Source: Erysipelothrix sp. HDW6C (GTDB lineage: Bacteria > Bacillota_I > Bacilli_A > Erysipelotrichales > Erysipelotrichaceae). Taken from it: 64,000 bases of DNA. The notes below the pieces were generated by a model, which searched no databases, was not told the origin of the DNA, and was given only the letters and a program-made list of their open reading frames with translations. Below, piece by piece: positions 35,291 to 43,786 of this stretch (the first letter of the stretch is position 1; each line of letters opens with the position of its first letter). Both the position numbers and the translations under genes were made by a program. The stretch spans positions 1,860,001 through 1,924,000 of the forward strand of contig NZ_CP049861.1 in NCBI RefSeq assembly GCF_011299615.1, read 5' to 3'.

Positions 35291-35325
35291 GAGTTTAGAA
35301 ATATCGTTAAATATTCTAAACTCAG
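35289..35325. repeat. 37-bp inverted repeat (TetR operator candidate)
   Basis: CTGAGTTTAGAA (35289-35300) and TTCTAAACTCAG (35314-35325) are perfect 12-bp arms separated by 13 bases. The left arm overlaps the -10 box. Bound protein would block the polymerase; the transcript could also form a 12-bp stem at its 5' end. Confidence 0.8.
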
Positions 35326-35337
35326 AAAGGGCTGCAG

Positions 35338-35994
35338 ATGCTTATAAACAAGAAACGATTTCAATTTCTACTTGCAGCAATGGTGTTATTTATCATGGCA
35401 TACAATCCAATTACAAAATACCTTGTAGATCAAGCTAAACACCCCACAAGATTCATAGGACAGTTAATCACAAACATTTGGTCTTCATACTTTGAAACGC
35501 TTAGTATATGGAGTAACAACCTTGTCTATTTGCCTGAAGGTTCAACTATCCTCGATGTTGGTTTTGGTGGTGGTTCTAACATTAAATATATTAATAAAAC
35601 CATTGCGAACGTCACACTCTATGGGATTGATATCTCACAAGAGTCACTTAAGACAGCAGCACGAAACAATCAAAATGGCATTACCAAGGGAAACATTTCA
35701 TTATCAGTACAAGATGTGGCAGCAATGGCATTCGATGATGCCATGTTTGATACAATTTTTGTCATTCAATCTCATATGTATTGGAATCAATTGGATGATG
35801 GACTTCGCCAGTGTTATCGCACATTGACCGATCATGGAACACTTGTCATTGCTAGCGAAATTGATAAAATTAACTACCATCTTTCAGAATACAGCAACCA
35901 CGATCTATTTAAGAATCATCTTCAAAAACTTGGCTTCACCAAAGTCACCGTTCGTATCAAGGGAAACTACGTCGCATTCATTTGCAACAAATAG
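35338..35994 (+). CDS. Membrane-anchored SAM-dependent methyltransferase
   Basis: This 218-residue protein has an N-terminal hydrophobic segment (about 8-22) followed by a class I methyltransferase domain. Motif I is ILDVGFGGGSN (about 71-81), motif II is LYGIDISQ, and the post-motif DDAMFDTIFVIQSHMYW fits the UbiE/lipid class. The membrane anchor suggests a lipid or quinone-like substrate, or a toxic amphiphile in view of the TetR neighbour. The ribosome binding site AAAGGG is weak but well placed before ATG 35338. Confidence 0.75.
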   Translation: MLINKKRFQFLLAAMVLFIMAYNPITKYLVDQAKHPTRFIGQLITNIWSSYFETLSIWSNNLVYLPEGSTILDVGFGGGSNIKYINKTIANVTLYGIDISQESLKTAARNNQNGITKGNISLSVQDVAAMAFDDAMFDTIFVIQSHMYWNQLDDGLRQCYRTLTDHGTLVIASEIDKINYHLSEYSNHDLFKNHLQKLGFTKVTVRIKGNYVAFICNK

Positions 35995-36011
35995 ATTGCG
36001 TTGTTATCCAT

Positions 36012-36046
36012 AAAAAAAGATCAACTTGAGATTACTCTCAAGTTGA
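36012..36046 (-). terminator. Terminator after pnp
   Basis: TCAACTTGAG (36021-36030) pairs with CTCAAGTTGA (36037-36046), a perfect 10-bp stem followed on the minus strand by a run of T (36012-36018). Confidence 0.8.
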
Positions 36047-36052
36047 CCCTTC

Positions 36053-36073
36053 GACTCCTTTTGGAGTCTTTTA
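36053..36073 (+). terminator. Terminator after the methyltransferase gene
   Basis: GACTCC (36053-36058) pairs with GGAGTC (36063-36068), followed by TTTT. It lies between the methyltransferase and the convergent pnp gene. Confidence 0.6.
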
Positions 36074-38224
36074 TTATGCTTCAGTTTTTGGTTCTGTTGC
36101 TGTTTCTTCTTTTTTAACTTCTGGTTTTGGAAGAAGCGCCTTACGTGAGACATTAACACGTCCACGGTCATCAACTTCTGTAACCTTAACCTGAACTACA
36201 TCACCGAGTTTAAGGACGTCTTCAACGTTCTCAACACGTTCATGTGCAATTTTTGATACATGCAACAATCCATCTGTTCCTTCAAACAATTGAACAAAGG
36301 CACCGAATTTTTCAACACGAACAACTTTCGCATCGTAAATTTCGCCAACTTTTGCCTCACGAACAATGGATTCGATTTTCGCTTTTGCTTTATTGATTGC
36401 GGCCATATCACTATGGTAGATAACAACACGTCCATCGTCCTCAATATCAATTTTAACATTGTCTGAGTCTTCGATGATTTGGTTGATAATTTTACCGCCA
36501 GTACCAATAACATCACGAATTTTATCCGGAGCAATTTGAATTTGTGCAATCTTCAATGCATATGTACCAACTTCTGGACGTGGCTCTGAGATAACTTCAT
36601 TCATAGCATCCATCATTTCAGCACGGCCCTTTTTGGCTTGTGCTAGTGCTTCTTTCAAAATTTGACGGCTTAAACCGGCAATTTTAATATCCATTTGTAA
36701 TGCAGTGATTCCTTTTGACGTACCGGCAACTTTAAAGTCCATATCGCCAAAGTGATCTTCCATACCTTGAATATCAGTAAGGATTGTATAGTCATCGCCC
36801 AATTGGACAAGTCCCATTGCAATACCACTAACAGCAGCTTTAATTGGAACCCCGGCAGCCATTAATGCAACCGAACCTGCACAGATACTTGCTTGTGAAG
36901 ATGAACCATTGGATTCAAGAACTTCAGCAACCAAACGAATTGTGTATGGGAATTCTTCCATTGTAGGTAATACATAAGATAACGCACGTTCACCCAAGGC
37001 ACCGTGACCAATTTCACGACGTCCAGGCGCACCCATACGTCCTGTTTCACCAACTGAGTAGGGTGGGAAATTATAGTGATGCAAGAAACGCTTTTCTTCA
37101 ACCTCGGATAAGTCATCGATGATTTGTGTATCGCCCATCGCACCTAATGTACATACTGAGAGTACTTGTGTTTCACCACGGGTGAATAATCCACTTCCGT
37201 GTACACGTGGTAAGATATCCATTTGAACGTTTAGTGGTCTAACTTCGTCAACACCACGTCCATCCGGACGAATTTTCTCAACAGAAATTAAGCGACGCAC
37301 TTCACCCGCTACAATATCATGGGTGTATTCTTTTACGAATTTAAGTGCTTTATTCTTTGCAGCTTCATCTTCATATGATTTTGATTCAAAATGTAAATAT
37401 GCTTTCTCTTCAAAGTCATCAATCGCACCATAGCGCTCAAGTTTACCTTCGATAGCGACTGCCTTACGTAAGTCTTCACCGACTAATGCTTCAACTTCTT
37501 CTGCAATTTCTGTAGGAACTTCGTATAAGTTTACGGCCATTTTTTCTTTGGCTACAGCCTGTGCAATTTCAATTTGGAATGCACAAAGTTTTTTGATCCA
37601 CTCATGTCCAAACATCATCGCATCTAAGAATTCTTCTTCCGATACTTCTTCAGCACCCGCTTCAACCATGTTGATAGCGTCTTTGGTACCCGCAACGATT
37701 AAGTGCATGCGTGATTTTGATTGTTGTTCGAGGTTTGGATTAATCACAAACTCGCCATCAATCAAACCAACAATAACACCTGCAATCGGTCCTTCAAATG
37801 GAATGTCAGAAACACCCAATGCCAATGAAGCACCAAACATTGCTGCCATATCTGGCGCATAGTCTTTATCAACAGAAAGTACAGTATTTACAACTTGGAC
37901 TTCATTTCGGAATCCTTCTGCAAATAATGGACGTACAGTACGGTCAATCAAGCGTGATGTCAATGTTGCATGCTCGCTTGGTCGTCCTTCACGACGTAAA
38001 AATCCACCTGGGATTTTTCCTACTGAATACAATTTTTCTTCATATGTAACCGTAAGTGGGAAGAAATCAATGTCCTTCGCTTTCTTACTCGCAGTCGCTG
38101 CGGAAAGTACCACGGTGTCTTCATAACGGATTAATACGGATCCCCCTGCTTGTTTCGCAAGTTCTCCTGTTTCAACTTTTAAACTCTTACCATCGAAATC
38201 TAATTCAAATACTCTCTTACTCAT
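36074..38224 (-). CDS. pnp: Polynucleotide phosphorylase
   Basis: PNPase degrades RNA 3' to 5' with phosphate. The 716-residue protein has two RNase PH domains (about 10-215 and 305-535), a KH domain ([22 protein letters not shown], about 550-615) and an S1 domain ([18 protein letters not shown], about 620-690). It ends with an acidic/basic tail ([18 protein letters not shown]). It follows rpsO, as in many bacteria, but with a terminator in between. An extended -10 TGTTAAAAT upstream suggests an own promoter. Confidence 0.96.
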   Translation of the reverse strand: MSKRVFELDFDGKSLKVETGELAKQAGGSVLIRYEDTVVLSAATASKKAKDIDFFPLTVTYEEKLYSVGKIPGGFLRREGRPSEHATLTSRLIDRTVRPLFAEGFRNEVQVVNTVLSVDKDYAPDMAAMFGASLALGVSDIPFEGPIAGVIVGLIDGEFVINPNLEQQSKSRMHLIVAGTKDAINMVEAGAEEVSEEEFLDAMMFGHEWIKKLCAFQIEIAQAVAKEKMAVNLYEVPTEIAEEVEALVGEDLRKAVAIEGKLERYGAIDDFEEKAYLHFESKSYEDEAAKNKALKFVKEYTHDIVAGEVRRLISVEKIRPDGRGVDEVRPLNVQMDILPRVHGSGLFTRGETQVLSVCTLGAMGDTQIIDDLSEVEEKRFLHHYNFPPYSVGETGRMGAPGRREIGHGALGERALSYVLPTMEEFPYTIRLVAEVLESNGSSSQASICAGSVALMAAGVPIKAAVSGIAMGLVQLGDDYTILTDIQGMEDHFGDMDFKVAGTSKGITALQMDIKIAGLSRQILKEALAQAKKGRAEMMDAMNEVISEPRPEVGTYALKIAQIQIAPDKIRDVIGTGGKIINQIIEDSDNVKIDIEDDGRVVIYHSDMAAINKAKAKIESIVREAKVGEIYDAKVVRVEKFGAFVQLFEGTDGLLHVSKIAHERVENVEDVLKLGDVVQVKVTEVDDRGRVNVSRKALLPKPEVKKEETATEPKTEA

Positions 38225-38320
38225 AGATTCACCTCATATTGTCTGTTTCAATTTTAACATAATTCCCAGTCTTTTCCTATCGAAAATGAGACATCGCCCA
38301 CTTCTTAGCGTGGATTACAA

Positions 38321-38344
38321 TAAAAAAGGAGCTTTCGCTCCTTA
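38321..38344 (-). terminator. Terminator between rpsO and pnp
   Basis: AAGGAGC (38326-38332) pairs with GCTCCTT (38337-38343), followed by a run of T on the minus strand (38322-38327). Confidence 0.8.
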
Positions 38345-38348
38345 GAAA

Positions 38349-38615
38349 TTATTTTCTTAATCCTAAACGTGTGATTAATTCACGGTAACGGTTGATGTCT
38401 TCATTACGTAAGTATGTTAATAAATTACGACGACGTCCAACTTTTTTAAGAAGTCCACGGTTTGAATGGTGGTCTTTCTTGTGTACTTTCATGTGCTCTG
38501 TTAAGAGATTGATTTCGTTTGTAAGAACTGCAACTTGCACTTCAACGGAACCTGTATCTTTATCATTGCGACCGAAGTCTTTCATGATTGCTTGTTTTTC
38601 TGCTTGTGATAACAT
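38349..38615 (-). CDS. rpsO: 30S ribosomal protein S15
   Basis: S15 binds the central domain of 16S rRNA. The 88-residue protein matches the family over its whole length: [36 protein letters not shown], and [19 protein letters not shown] at the end. AGGAGGAATAACAC precedes ATG 38615. It has a consensus-like promoter and a leader of about 76 bases. Confidence 0.97.
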   Translation of the reverse strand: MLSQAEKQAIMKDFGRNDKDTGSVEVQVAVLTNEINLLTEHMKVHKKDHHSNRGLLKKVGRRRNLLTYLRNEDINRYRELITRLGLRK

Positions 38616-38691
38616 GTGTTATTCCTCCTATATCTAAAGTCCTTTGTAACCGCGTATACCGTCGAGGAGACGTGTACCCCAGTTATAAAGC
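38616..38691 (-). promoter_or_regulatory. rpsO leader, candidate S15 autoregulatory RNA
   Basis: The leader contains short pairings (for example GTCTCC-TCGAC and GTATACGCGGTTAC around 38645-38680) and GC-rich elements ahead of the ribosome binding site. S15 leaders in other Bacillota imitate the rRNA site. I cannot show such a fold with certainty here. Confidence 0.35.
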
Positions 38692-38697
38692 CTGTTC

Positions 38698-38726
38698 ATT
38701 ATATCATGTCTCTTTTGAATGTACAA
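38698..38726 (-). promoter_or_regulatory. rpsO promoter
   Basis: TTGTAC (38721-38726) and TATAAT (38698-38703) with a 17-base spacer on the minus strand, directly behind the stop of the DUF871 gene. Confidence 0.78.
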
Positions 38727-38728
38727 TC

Positions 38729-39886
38729 TTATTTGATGAATTGGAACATATCTTGTGATTGTAGGTATTCTACAAGTTTCGCTTCTTCAGGTTTGATGTG
38801 AGCAACAACATTATAGCTGCCATCGTTAACAATACCATCCCGGGTAATAATTGAAATTTCACCCGCATAATGCTTGAGATTATCGTTTACGATAACAACA
38901 TCGCCTTTTTGGATCGATTCTACTGTATTATTGGGCGCAACTGATGTTCCTTTATTTGTAAATCGCGACACAAAATCCCGTTTCATGTATGCTGCGAATT
39001 CACGGCAAACATGCGGATCGGCAAAGAGTATTTTTTGTTCAATTGGACTTAAATTATCTATGGGAATCACACCAATTTGTGTCACGTTACGATCAAGTTG
39101 AGAAAGACTTACAAGTTCTTCATCGGTTGCATAAGCATTTCCAATCATAACTGACTTGATCTTTTTAGTAGCAATCATAAAACGTGCTTGGTAATCGATT
39201 GGCAATCCACGAAGATCTTCCATACTCACAAGACCTTGGTATACAGGCCAAGGACCATACGTATTCTCGGCATTTGAGGATACAAATCCCGCCACACTGA
39301 CACCCAATGCATCAATGCCAGTTGAGAAACGGACAAAATCTTCTTCCGATAAGCCAGTATATTTTTGCGGGTAAAAGTTATGACAGGTGCTCAGTTTATG
39401 AACATCTGCGCCTGCCGCAATCATCGCTGCAAGATGTGATTCATTCGTACTGGCATTCAGTTCAATCTTCAAACCACTCTTGTTGTGTGTCATTGCCGCA
39501 TCTTTTTCAACGCCATACCCCATATCTAAGCGAATTGTATCCACATTCATTTGCTTGAAGATACGCAAGTCCTCTCGTGTTGCACCAAGTTTATCAAAAA
39601 CCATCGGATTAACATCAACAATCACTTCATATCCAAGTGATTGTGCATACCCATTAACATCAGTAAATTCTTCAATTATTTGTTGAACATCGTCACCAAC
39701 ACTTAACAGACATGTAAACATCTTTGTAAATCCAAGTTCAGCAGCACGTTTAAGATACGCTTTATCAGCATCAGGAGTACTGTGTTCTGGGTAAATTGAA
39801 ACACCTAAATTGATATTACGCTGTGATTGCTTCAAAAAGTCCTGCACTTCTGGTAATGCCATTGCTTGTTCTAAATCTATCGCCAT
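38729..39886 (-). CDS. DUF871 / MupG-like 6-phospho-N-acetylmuramidase
   Basis: This 385-residue protein has an N-terminal TIM-barrel (about 1-260: LGVSIYPEHS, GFTKMFTCL, IVDVNPMVF, IRLDMGYG, HNFYPQKYTGL) and a C-terminal cyclophilin-like domain. The family (DUF871) includes MupG of S. aureus, which cleaves MurNAc-6P-GlcNAc taken up during peptidoglycan recycling. No MurP transporter or MurQ gene is nearby, so the role is uncertain. GAGG before ATG 39886 (7 bases) supports the start; a second ATG 3 bases upstream is possible. Confidence 0.8.
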   Translation of the reverse strand: MAIDLEQAMALPEVQDFLKQSQRNINLGVSIYPEHSTPDADKAYLKRAAELGFTKMFTCLLSVGDDVQQIIEEFTDVNGYAQSLGYEVIVDVNPMVFDKLGATREDLRIFKQMNVDTIRLDMGYGVEKDAAMTHNKSGLKIELNASTNESHLAAMIAAGADVHKLSTCHNFYPQKYTGLSEEDFVRFSTGIDALGVSVAGFVSSNAENTYGPWPVYQGLVSMEDLRGLPIDYQARFMIATKKIKSVMIGNAYATDEELVSLSQLDRNVTQIGVIPIDNLSPIEQKILFADPHVCREFAAYMKRDFVSRFTNKGTSVAPNNTVESIQKGDVVIVNDNLKHYAGEISIITRDGIVNDGSYNVVAHIKPEEAKLVEYLQSQDMFQFIK

Positions 39887-40039
39887 CATAAGTCCTCGCT
39901 TTCCTATAACTATTATCCCCCTATTCGCAAGATTATTCAACTTTAACCATTTTAGACAACCATCATCTATTTTTCCAACGACTTGGGAAACCAATGGCAC
40001 GAATAGTGTTATAATAAGGGAAATGGAGGTAACAAAATT

Positions 40040-40891
40040 ATGAAAAAAATAGCATGGATTGGAACGGGGGTCATGGGGAAACCAATGGCACTTCATTTAG
40101 CAAATGCCGGTTATGATGTGAGTGCCTACAACCGAACATTCTCGAAAGCACAAAGTTTACAACCACAGGCAACGGCATACGAAACAATTCAAGACGTTGT
40201 GAAAGATGCCGACATCGTTTTTACCATTGTGGGTTATCCAAAAGATGTTGAGGAAGTCTTTAGCGAAATAATGACACATGCCAAACCAGGAACTGTTTTG
40301 GTTGATATGACAACATCTTCGCCAACGCTTGCAAAACAACTTCATGAAACAGGAAGAACCAAGGGGTTCCCAGTTCTTGATGCACCTGTAACCGGTGGTG
40401 ATCTTGGAGCAATCAACGCAACGCTATCCATCATGGTCGGTGGTGATCGCTTAGTATTTGAACGGGTATTACCGCTTCTTGAAATTCTTGGTCAAACTAT
40501 CAACTATATGGGTGAAGCAGGAAATGGTCAGCATGCAAAACTCGCCAATCAAACAGCAATCGCAGGTGCAATCGCCGGGACTGCCGAAGCACTATACTAT
40601 GCTCGGGCACAAGGCATTGATATGACAACAATGCTGGCAGTTATTACGGGTGGAAGTGCATCATCATGGCAAGCAGCAAACAACGGGCCTAAAATGATTT
40701 CAAAGGACTATGCTCCGGGATTCTATGTCAAACACTTCCTCAAAGACTTAAAACTTGTGATGGATGAAAAGCACGATTTGTATCTACCAATCGTTGAGAA
40801 TGTCACTAAAATTTATGATGTTATGAGTGAGCAAGGCTTTGCGGAAAATGGAACTCAAGCTATCATAGAATACTACTTGCAAAAACTCTAG
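40040..40891 (+). CDS. NAD(P)-dependent beta-hydroxyacid dehydrogenase
   Basis: This 283-residue protein belongs to the 3-hydroxyisobutyrate/tartronate semialdehyde dehydrogenase family. The Rossmann start IAWIGTGVMGKPMA, the substrate loop LDAPVTGGDLGA and the catalytic Lys in GNGQHAKLANQT (about K171) are present. The preferred substrate (3-hydroxyisobutyrate, glycerate or similar) cannot be read. ATG 40040 has GGAGGTAACAAAATT upstream, and a TATAAT lies at about 40010. It stands alone with its own terminator. Confidence 0.87.
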   Translation: MKKIAWIGTGVMGKPMALHLANAGYDVSAYNRTFSKAQSLQPQATAYETIQDVVKDADIVFTIVGYPKDVEEVFSEIMTHAKPGTVLVDMTTSSPTLAKQLHETGRTKGFPVLDAPVTGGDLGAINATLSIMVGGDRLVFERVLPLLEILGQTINYMGEAGNGQHAKLANQTAIAGAIAGTAEALYYARAQGIDMTTMLAVITGGSASSWQAANNGPKMISKDYAPGFYVKHFLKDLKLVMDEKHDLYLPIVENVTKIYDVMSEQGFAENGTQAIIEYYLQKL

Positions 40892-40924
40892 AAAAAAATC
40901 AGCTGAAAATGCTGATTTTTTTTA
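40892..40924 (+). terminator. Bidirectional terminator
   Basis: AAATCAGC (40896-40903) pairs with GCTGATTT (40911-40918). Runs of T flank it on both strands, so it serves the dehydrogenase gene (plus) and the kinase gene (minus). Confidence 0.82.
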
Positions 40925-40927
40925 GGT

Positions 40928-42010
40928 TCATGATGTCTTAGATGAAAATAAACTCGGGTCACTCGCAAGATGCGTAAGTGGCTGAATAAGAAATCCTAAA
41001 AATAAGAATGTAAAGAACCACAACGTTCCGACGATTAAAATTTTAGAGGCCCGTGTTTCTCGATTTTTTACAAATGAGAATCCAAGAATGAAATACGGTG
41101 GCCAAATCAGAATATTCAACATATAATTTCCATAAACTATCATGATTAAGGCATCTGTGAACGAATTTTTATCAAAGTATAATAGCGTTCCGAGTAAAAA
41201 GAAAATACTGAACCCTCGTAGAATCTTAAACGCCGTGAGTCGGTGATTCTTCGGTACTTGTTTTTCTACTTTAGTGTTGGTAAATGGTGCAAATGCAGTT
41301 TTCATGGCCAACACACTTGTGTATCGATCTTGTGGGTCAAATGCTGTTGCCTTTAGAATGATATTTTTAAATGGGGACATGATTGGCAAGTTCTGATCTG
41401 AAGGTTCCTGATCAGTGACAATTGTTTTTAGTGTCATTCCGATGCTATAAATATCGGTTCGAACATCGGTTTGACGATACCCAAATTGTTCGGGAGCAGC
41501 ATAACCAATGGTCCCAACATAAACGGTATCTTGACCTTTACCGTGTTCAAATATACGAAAGGATTGTAAATCAATCAACGTTACGTGCCCAGATTCATCA
41601 ACCAGAATATTATCCGGTTTAATGTCACGATGAATAATCGGATGTGTATGTTGATGCAAGTATGCAACAGCATCAAGCAGCTGTACCATGAGGTTTGCAA
41701 TTTCAGCATCGGTTGCGCGTGTCGTACGAATATAGTCTAAGAGATTTTGACCTTGAATATACTCGATAATGAATATTGTCGCATCTTCCACTTCGTAGTA
41801 ATCATAGATTTTTGCAACATGGGGATGATTTAGAGTTTTTAAGACGGCCAATGACGCATTATCAACGTTACTTTTATGAATTCGTTTGCGAACGCACAGA
41901 CGATCGTGTTCGTGCGAATACACCAAATCAACATTCACGCTGTCTTTGCTGGCCAACTCACGAACATGATCGTATTGGTTATCTTTTAAAATCCCTGTTA
42001 TTCCCGACAT
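40928..42010 (-). CDS. Membrane-bound serine/threonine protein kinase
   Basis: This 360-residue protein has a eukaryotic-like kinase domain (about 15-245) followed by about three membrane helices (about 265-345). K42 in VRKRI is the ATP lysine, HRDIKPDN (127-134) is the catalytic loop and GTIGYAAPEQ the activation-segment end. The DFG motif reads DLQ (147-149), a change that keeps the metal-binding Asp. There are no PASTA repeats, so this is not PrkC/IreK. It overlaps the small HTH gene upstream by 13 bases. Substrates unknown. Confidence 0.85.
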   Translation of the reverse strand: MSGITGILKDNQYDHVRELASKDSVNVDLVYSHEHDRLCVRKRIHKSNVDNASLAVLKTLNHPHVAKIYDYYEVEDATIFIIEYIQGQNLLDYIRTTRATDAEIANLMVQLLDAVAYLHQHTHPIIHRDIKPDNILVDESGHVTLIDLQSFRIFEHGKGQDTVYVGTIGYAAPEQFGYRQTDVRTDIYSIGMTLKTIVTDQEPSDQNLPIMSPFKNIILKATAFDPQDRYTSVLAMKTAFAPFTNTKVEKQVPKNHRLTAFKILRGFSIFFLLGTLLYFDKNSFTDALIMIVYGNYMLNILIWPPYFILGFSFVKNRETRASKILIVGTLWFFTFLFLGFLIQPLTHLASDPSLFSSKTS

Positions 42011-42423
42011 ATATAACTTTCCCCATGTTTTTCAAGAAGTTCTTCTGTCTCTGACAAATCATGTTTGTGATTTATCGCATAGATTATAATGGCATCGCGT
42101 GTATTCTTAGGATAGAGCGGATTAACGTTTGAGTGTTTTAAGACATATTTGGTTTCTTCAAGTGTACATCCCATTCCTAGGGTAAGTTGAAGAATATGGT
42201 TACGAGATGGATTGGTTTTCTTGCCTGAAAATATCTCGTATGCGTACGTTGGATTGAGCAGGCTTGCATCAATGACTTCACGTTTTGAGAGTGACTTCGC
42301 TTCCAGTAACTCGTTAAAAATATGTGCAAGCGTTGGCATAACATGCAATGTCTCATCCAACGTTGAATTCAACTTTCCTTCAAATGCTAACGCATCAAAC
42401 AATTCATCTGTATTCTTCGCCAT
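41998..42423 (-). CDS. Small HTH-like protein paired with the kinase
   Basis: This 141-residue protein has a region SKREVIDASLLNPTYAYEIFSGKKTNPSRNHI (about 45-76) that resembles an XRE-type helix-turn-helix, then an all-helical C-terminus. AAGGAGACACT precedes ATG 42423. It overlaps the kinase gene, so the two are co-translated. Proteins of this type commonly sit beside kinases in Bacillota and are likely regulators or substrates of them; this is inference. Confidence 0.7.
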   Translation of the reverse strand: MAKNTDELFDALAFEGKLNSTLDETLHVMPTLAHIFNELLEAKSLSKREVIDASLLNPTYAYEIFSGKKTNPSRNHILQLTLGMGCTLEETKYVLKHSNVNPLYPKNTRDAIIIYAINHKHDLSETEELLEKHGESYICRE

Positions 42424-42432
42424 AGTGTCTCC

Positions 42433-43533
42433 TTATTCGCCCAATATATCCATAAATGGCAGTAAAACATCATCTAACATAATATAACCATTAAATGTCG
42501 TCACAATACCATCATCATTAACTTCAAGCAATTGGCTGTGAACCCCTTGTTGAATGGCATCGGAAAATACATCTTGCATGGTAATTCCAAAGCGATCATA
42601 AAACCGTTTAAAAGTAATCCCTTCACGAATTCGCAAGCCCATCATTATAAATTCAAACATTTCATCTTCTAAAGATAATTCAATAACTTCTTTGTATGCT
42701 TCTTTTTGAAGGTACTCACCCAACCGGACCGTCCATGTACGACGTGTATGGTCGACTTTCATACTTGAACCCGGTCCGAGTGCATAAAAGTCTTCATAGC
42801 GCCAGTAGACTTGATTGTGACGACTTCGTGCTCCTGGTTTACTGAAATTTGAAATCTCATAATGTTCAAACCCATTGGCTTGCATTATTTCAATACACGA
42901 AAGGAACATCTCTGTCTCGAGTTCAATAGGTACCGGTTTGATACCGCGTCGTCCAAACAGTGAATTGGGCTCAACAGTCAGCGCATAAATTGAGACATGA
43001 TCCGGTTGCAAGGCAATGATATCTTTCATCGATTTTTGAAACGACTCAAGAGTTTGTCCCGGAAGACCGTACATCAGATCCAAAGAGATATTGTCAATGC
43101 CAATGTCGCGAAGGAGTTGTACTCCTTTTCCAACATCATAAAATTTATGATGACGGCCAATTTTTTCCAGCAAATCATCATCGGATGTTTGCACGCCCAA
43201 ACTCATGCGGTTCACACCATAATCATGGAGCATCTTTACTTTATCATACGTCAGATTCTCAGGGTTTCCCTCAAATGTCCACTCATAGTCCGTCGCCAAG
43301 TGGGGCTTGAGTGCTTGCAAAAGTGCTTCGAGCTGATCATCTTCTAAAGAGGTTGGTGTTCCTCCACCAACGTAGATTGTTTCAAGATTATTGGGTAATG
43401 CATTGATTTGTTGGATCAATCGAATCATAAAATCATCTGAAATTACGCGTGCATATTTAAACCGTGTAAAATCACAATACCCACAGATGTGGTCACAAAA
43501 TGGAATATGAACATACAACGCCTTAGTACTCAC
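42433..43533 (-). CDS. hemW: Radical SAM heme chaperone HemW
   Basis: HemW (formerly HemN-like) is a radical SAM family heme chaperone. The 366-residue protein has the cluster motif CDHICGYCDF (C-x3-C-x2-C) at residues about 13-22, the GGGTPTSL loop and the HemN C-terminal domain. The extra Cys typical of true HemN is missing, which supports HemW over coproporphyrinogen dehydrogenase. It overlaps the mazG-like gene by 11 bases, and lepA lies just upstream, the usual lepA-hemW linkage. Confidence 0.92.
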   Translation of the reverse strand: MSTKALYVHIPFCDHICGYCDFTRFKYARVISDDFMIRLIQQINALPNNLETIYVGGGTPTSLEDDQLEALLQALKPHLATDYEWTFEGNPENLTYDKVKMLHDYGVNRMSLGVQTSDDDLLEKIGRHHKFYDVGKGVQLLRDIGIDNISLDLMYGLPGQTLESFQKSMKDIIALQPDHVSIYALTVEPNSLFGRRGIKPVPIELETEMFLSCIEIMQANGFEHYEISNFSKPGARSRHNQVYWRYEDFYALGPGSSMKVDHTRRTWTVRLGEYLQKEAYKEVIELSLEDEMFEFIMMGLRIREGITFKRFYDRFGITMQDVFSDAIQQGVHSQLLEVNDDGIVTTFNGYIMLDDVLLPFMDILGE

Positions 43534-43786
43534 GCTTCATCACCTCAGCAATCTTGTTATTAATGATTGTCTCAACATCATAACCGCGGTCATAACAAAT
43601 TGAGAGCACGTACATGAGGACATCGGCAAGTTCTGCTTTGAATGCCGCTTCACTTTCGTTAAGACTTTCTTTGAGTTCTTGTGATTCTTCTAAAACACAA
43701 TTGACCATAAAGTCAATTGTGTCTGTTTCATCCCAGCCAAAATGCGTGCGCATTTTTTGTATGCTGGCAAAGATATTATTCATCAT
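43523..43786 (-). CDS. MazG-like nucleotide pyrophosphohydrolase
   Basis: This 87-residue protein is a small all-alpha NTP pyrophosphohydrolase of the MazG-like type. The metal-binding motif EExxE...ExxD is visible as LEESQELKE followed by [12 protein letters not shown]. It overlaps lepA by 11 bases and hemW by 11 bases. It probably hydrolyses non-canonical (d)NTPs; the length is that of a single-domain member. Confidence 0.83.
   Translation of the reverse strand: MMNNIFASIQKMRTHFGWDETDTIDFMVNCVLEESQELKESLNESEAAFKAELADVLMYVLSICYDRGYDVETIINNKIAEVMKREY

Noticed and set aside
40928-42010. Kinase as the IreK partner of IreB
   Set aside because: It lacks PASTA repeats and the phosphatase neighbour typical of IreK, so the link to IreB is not supported.
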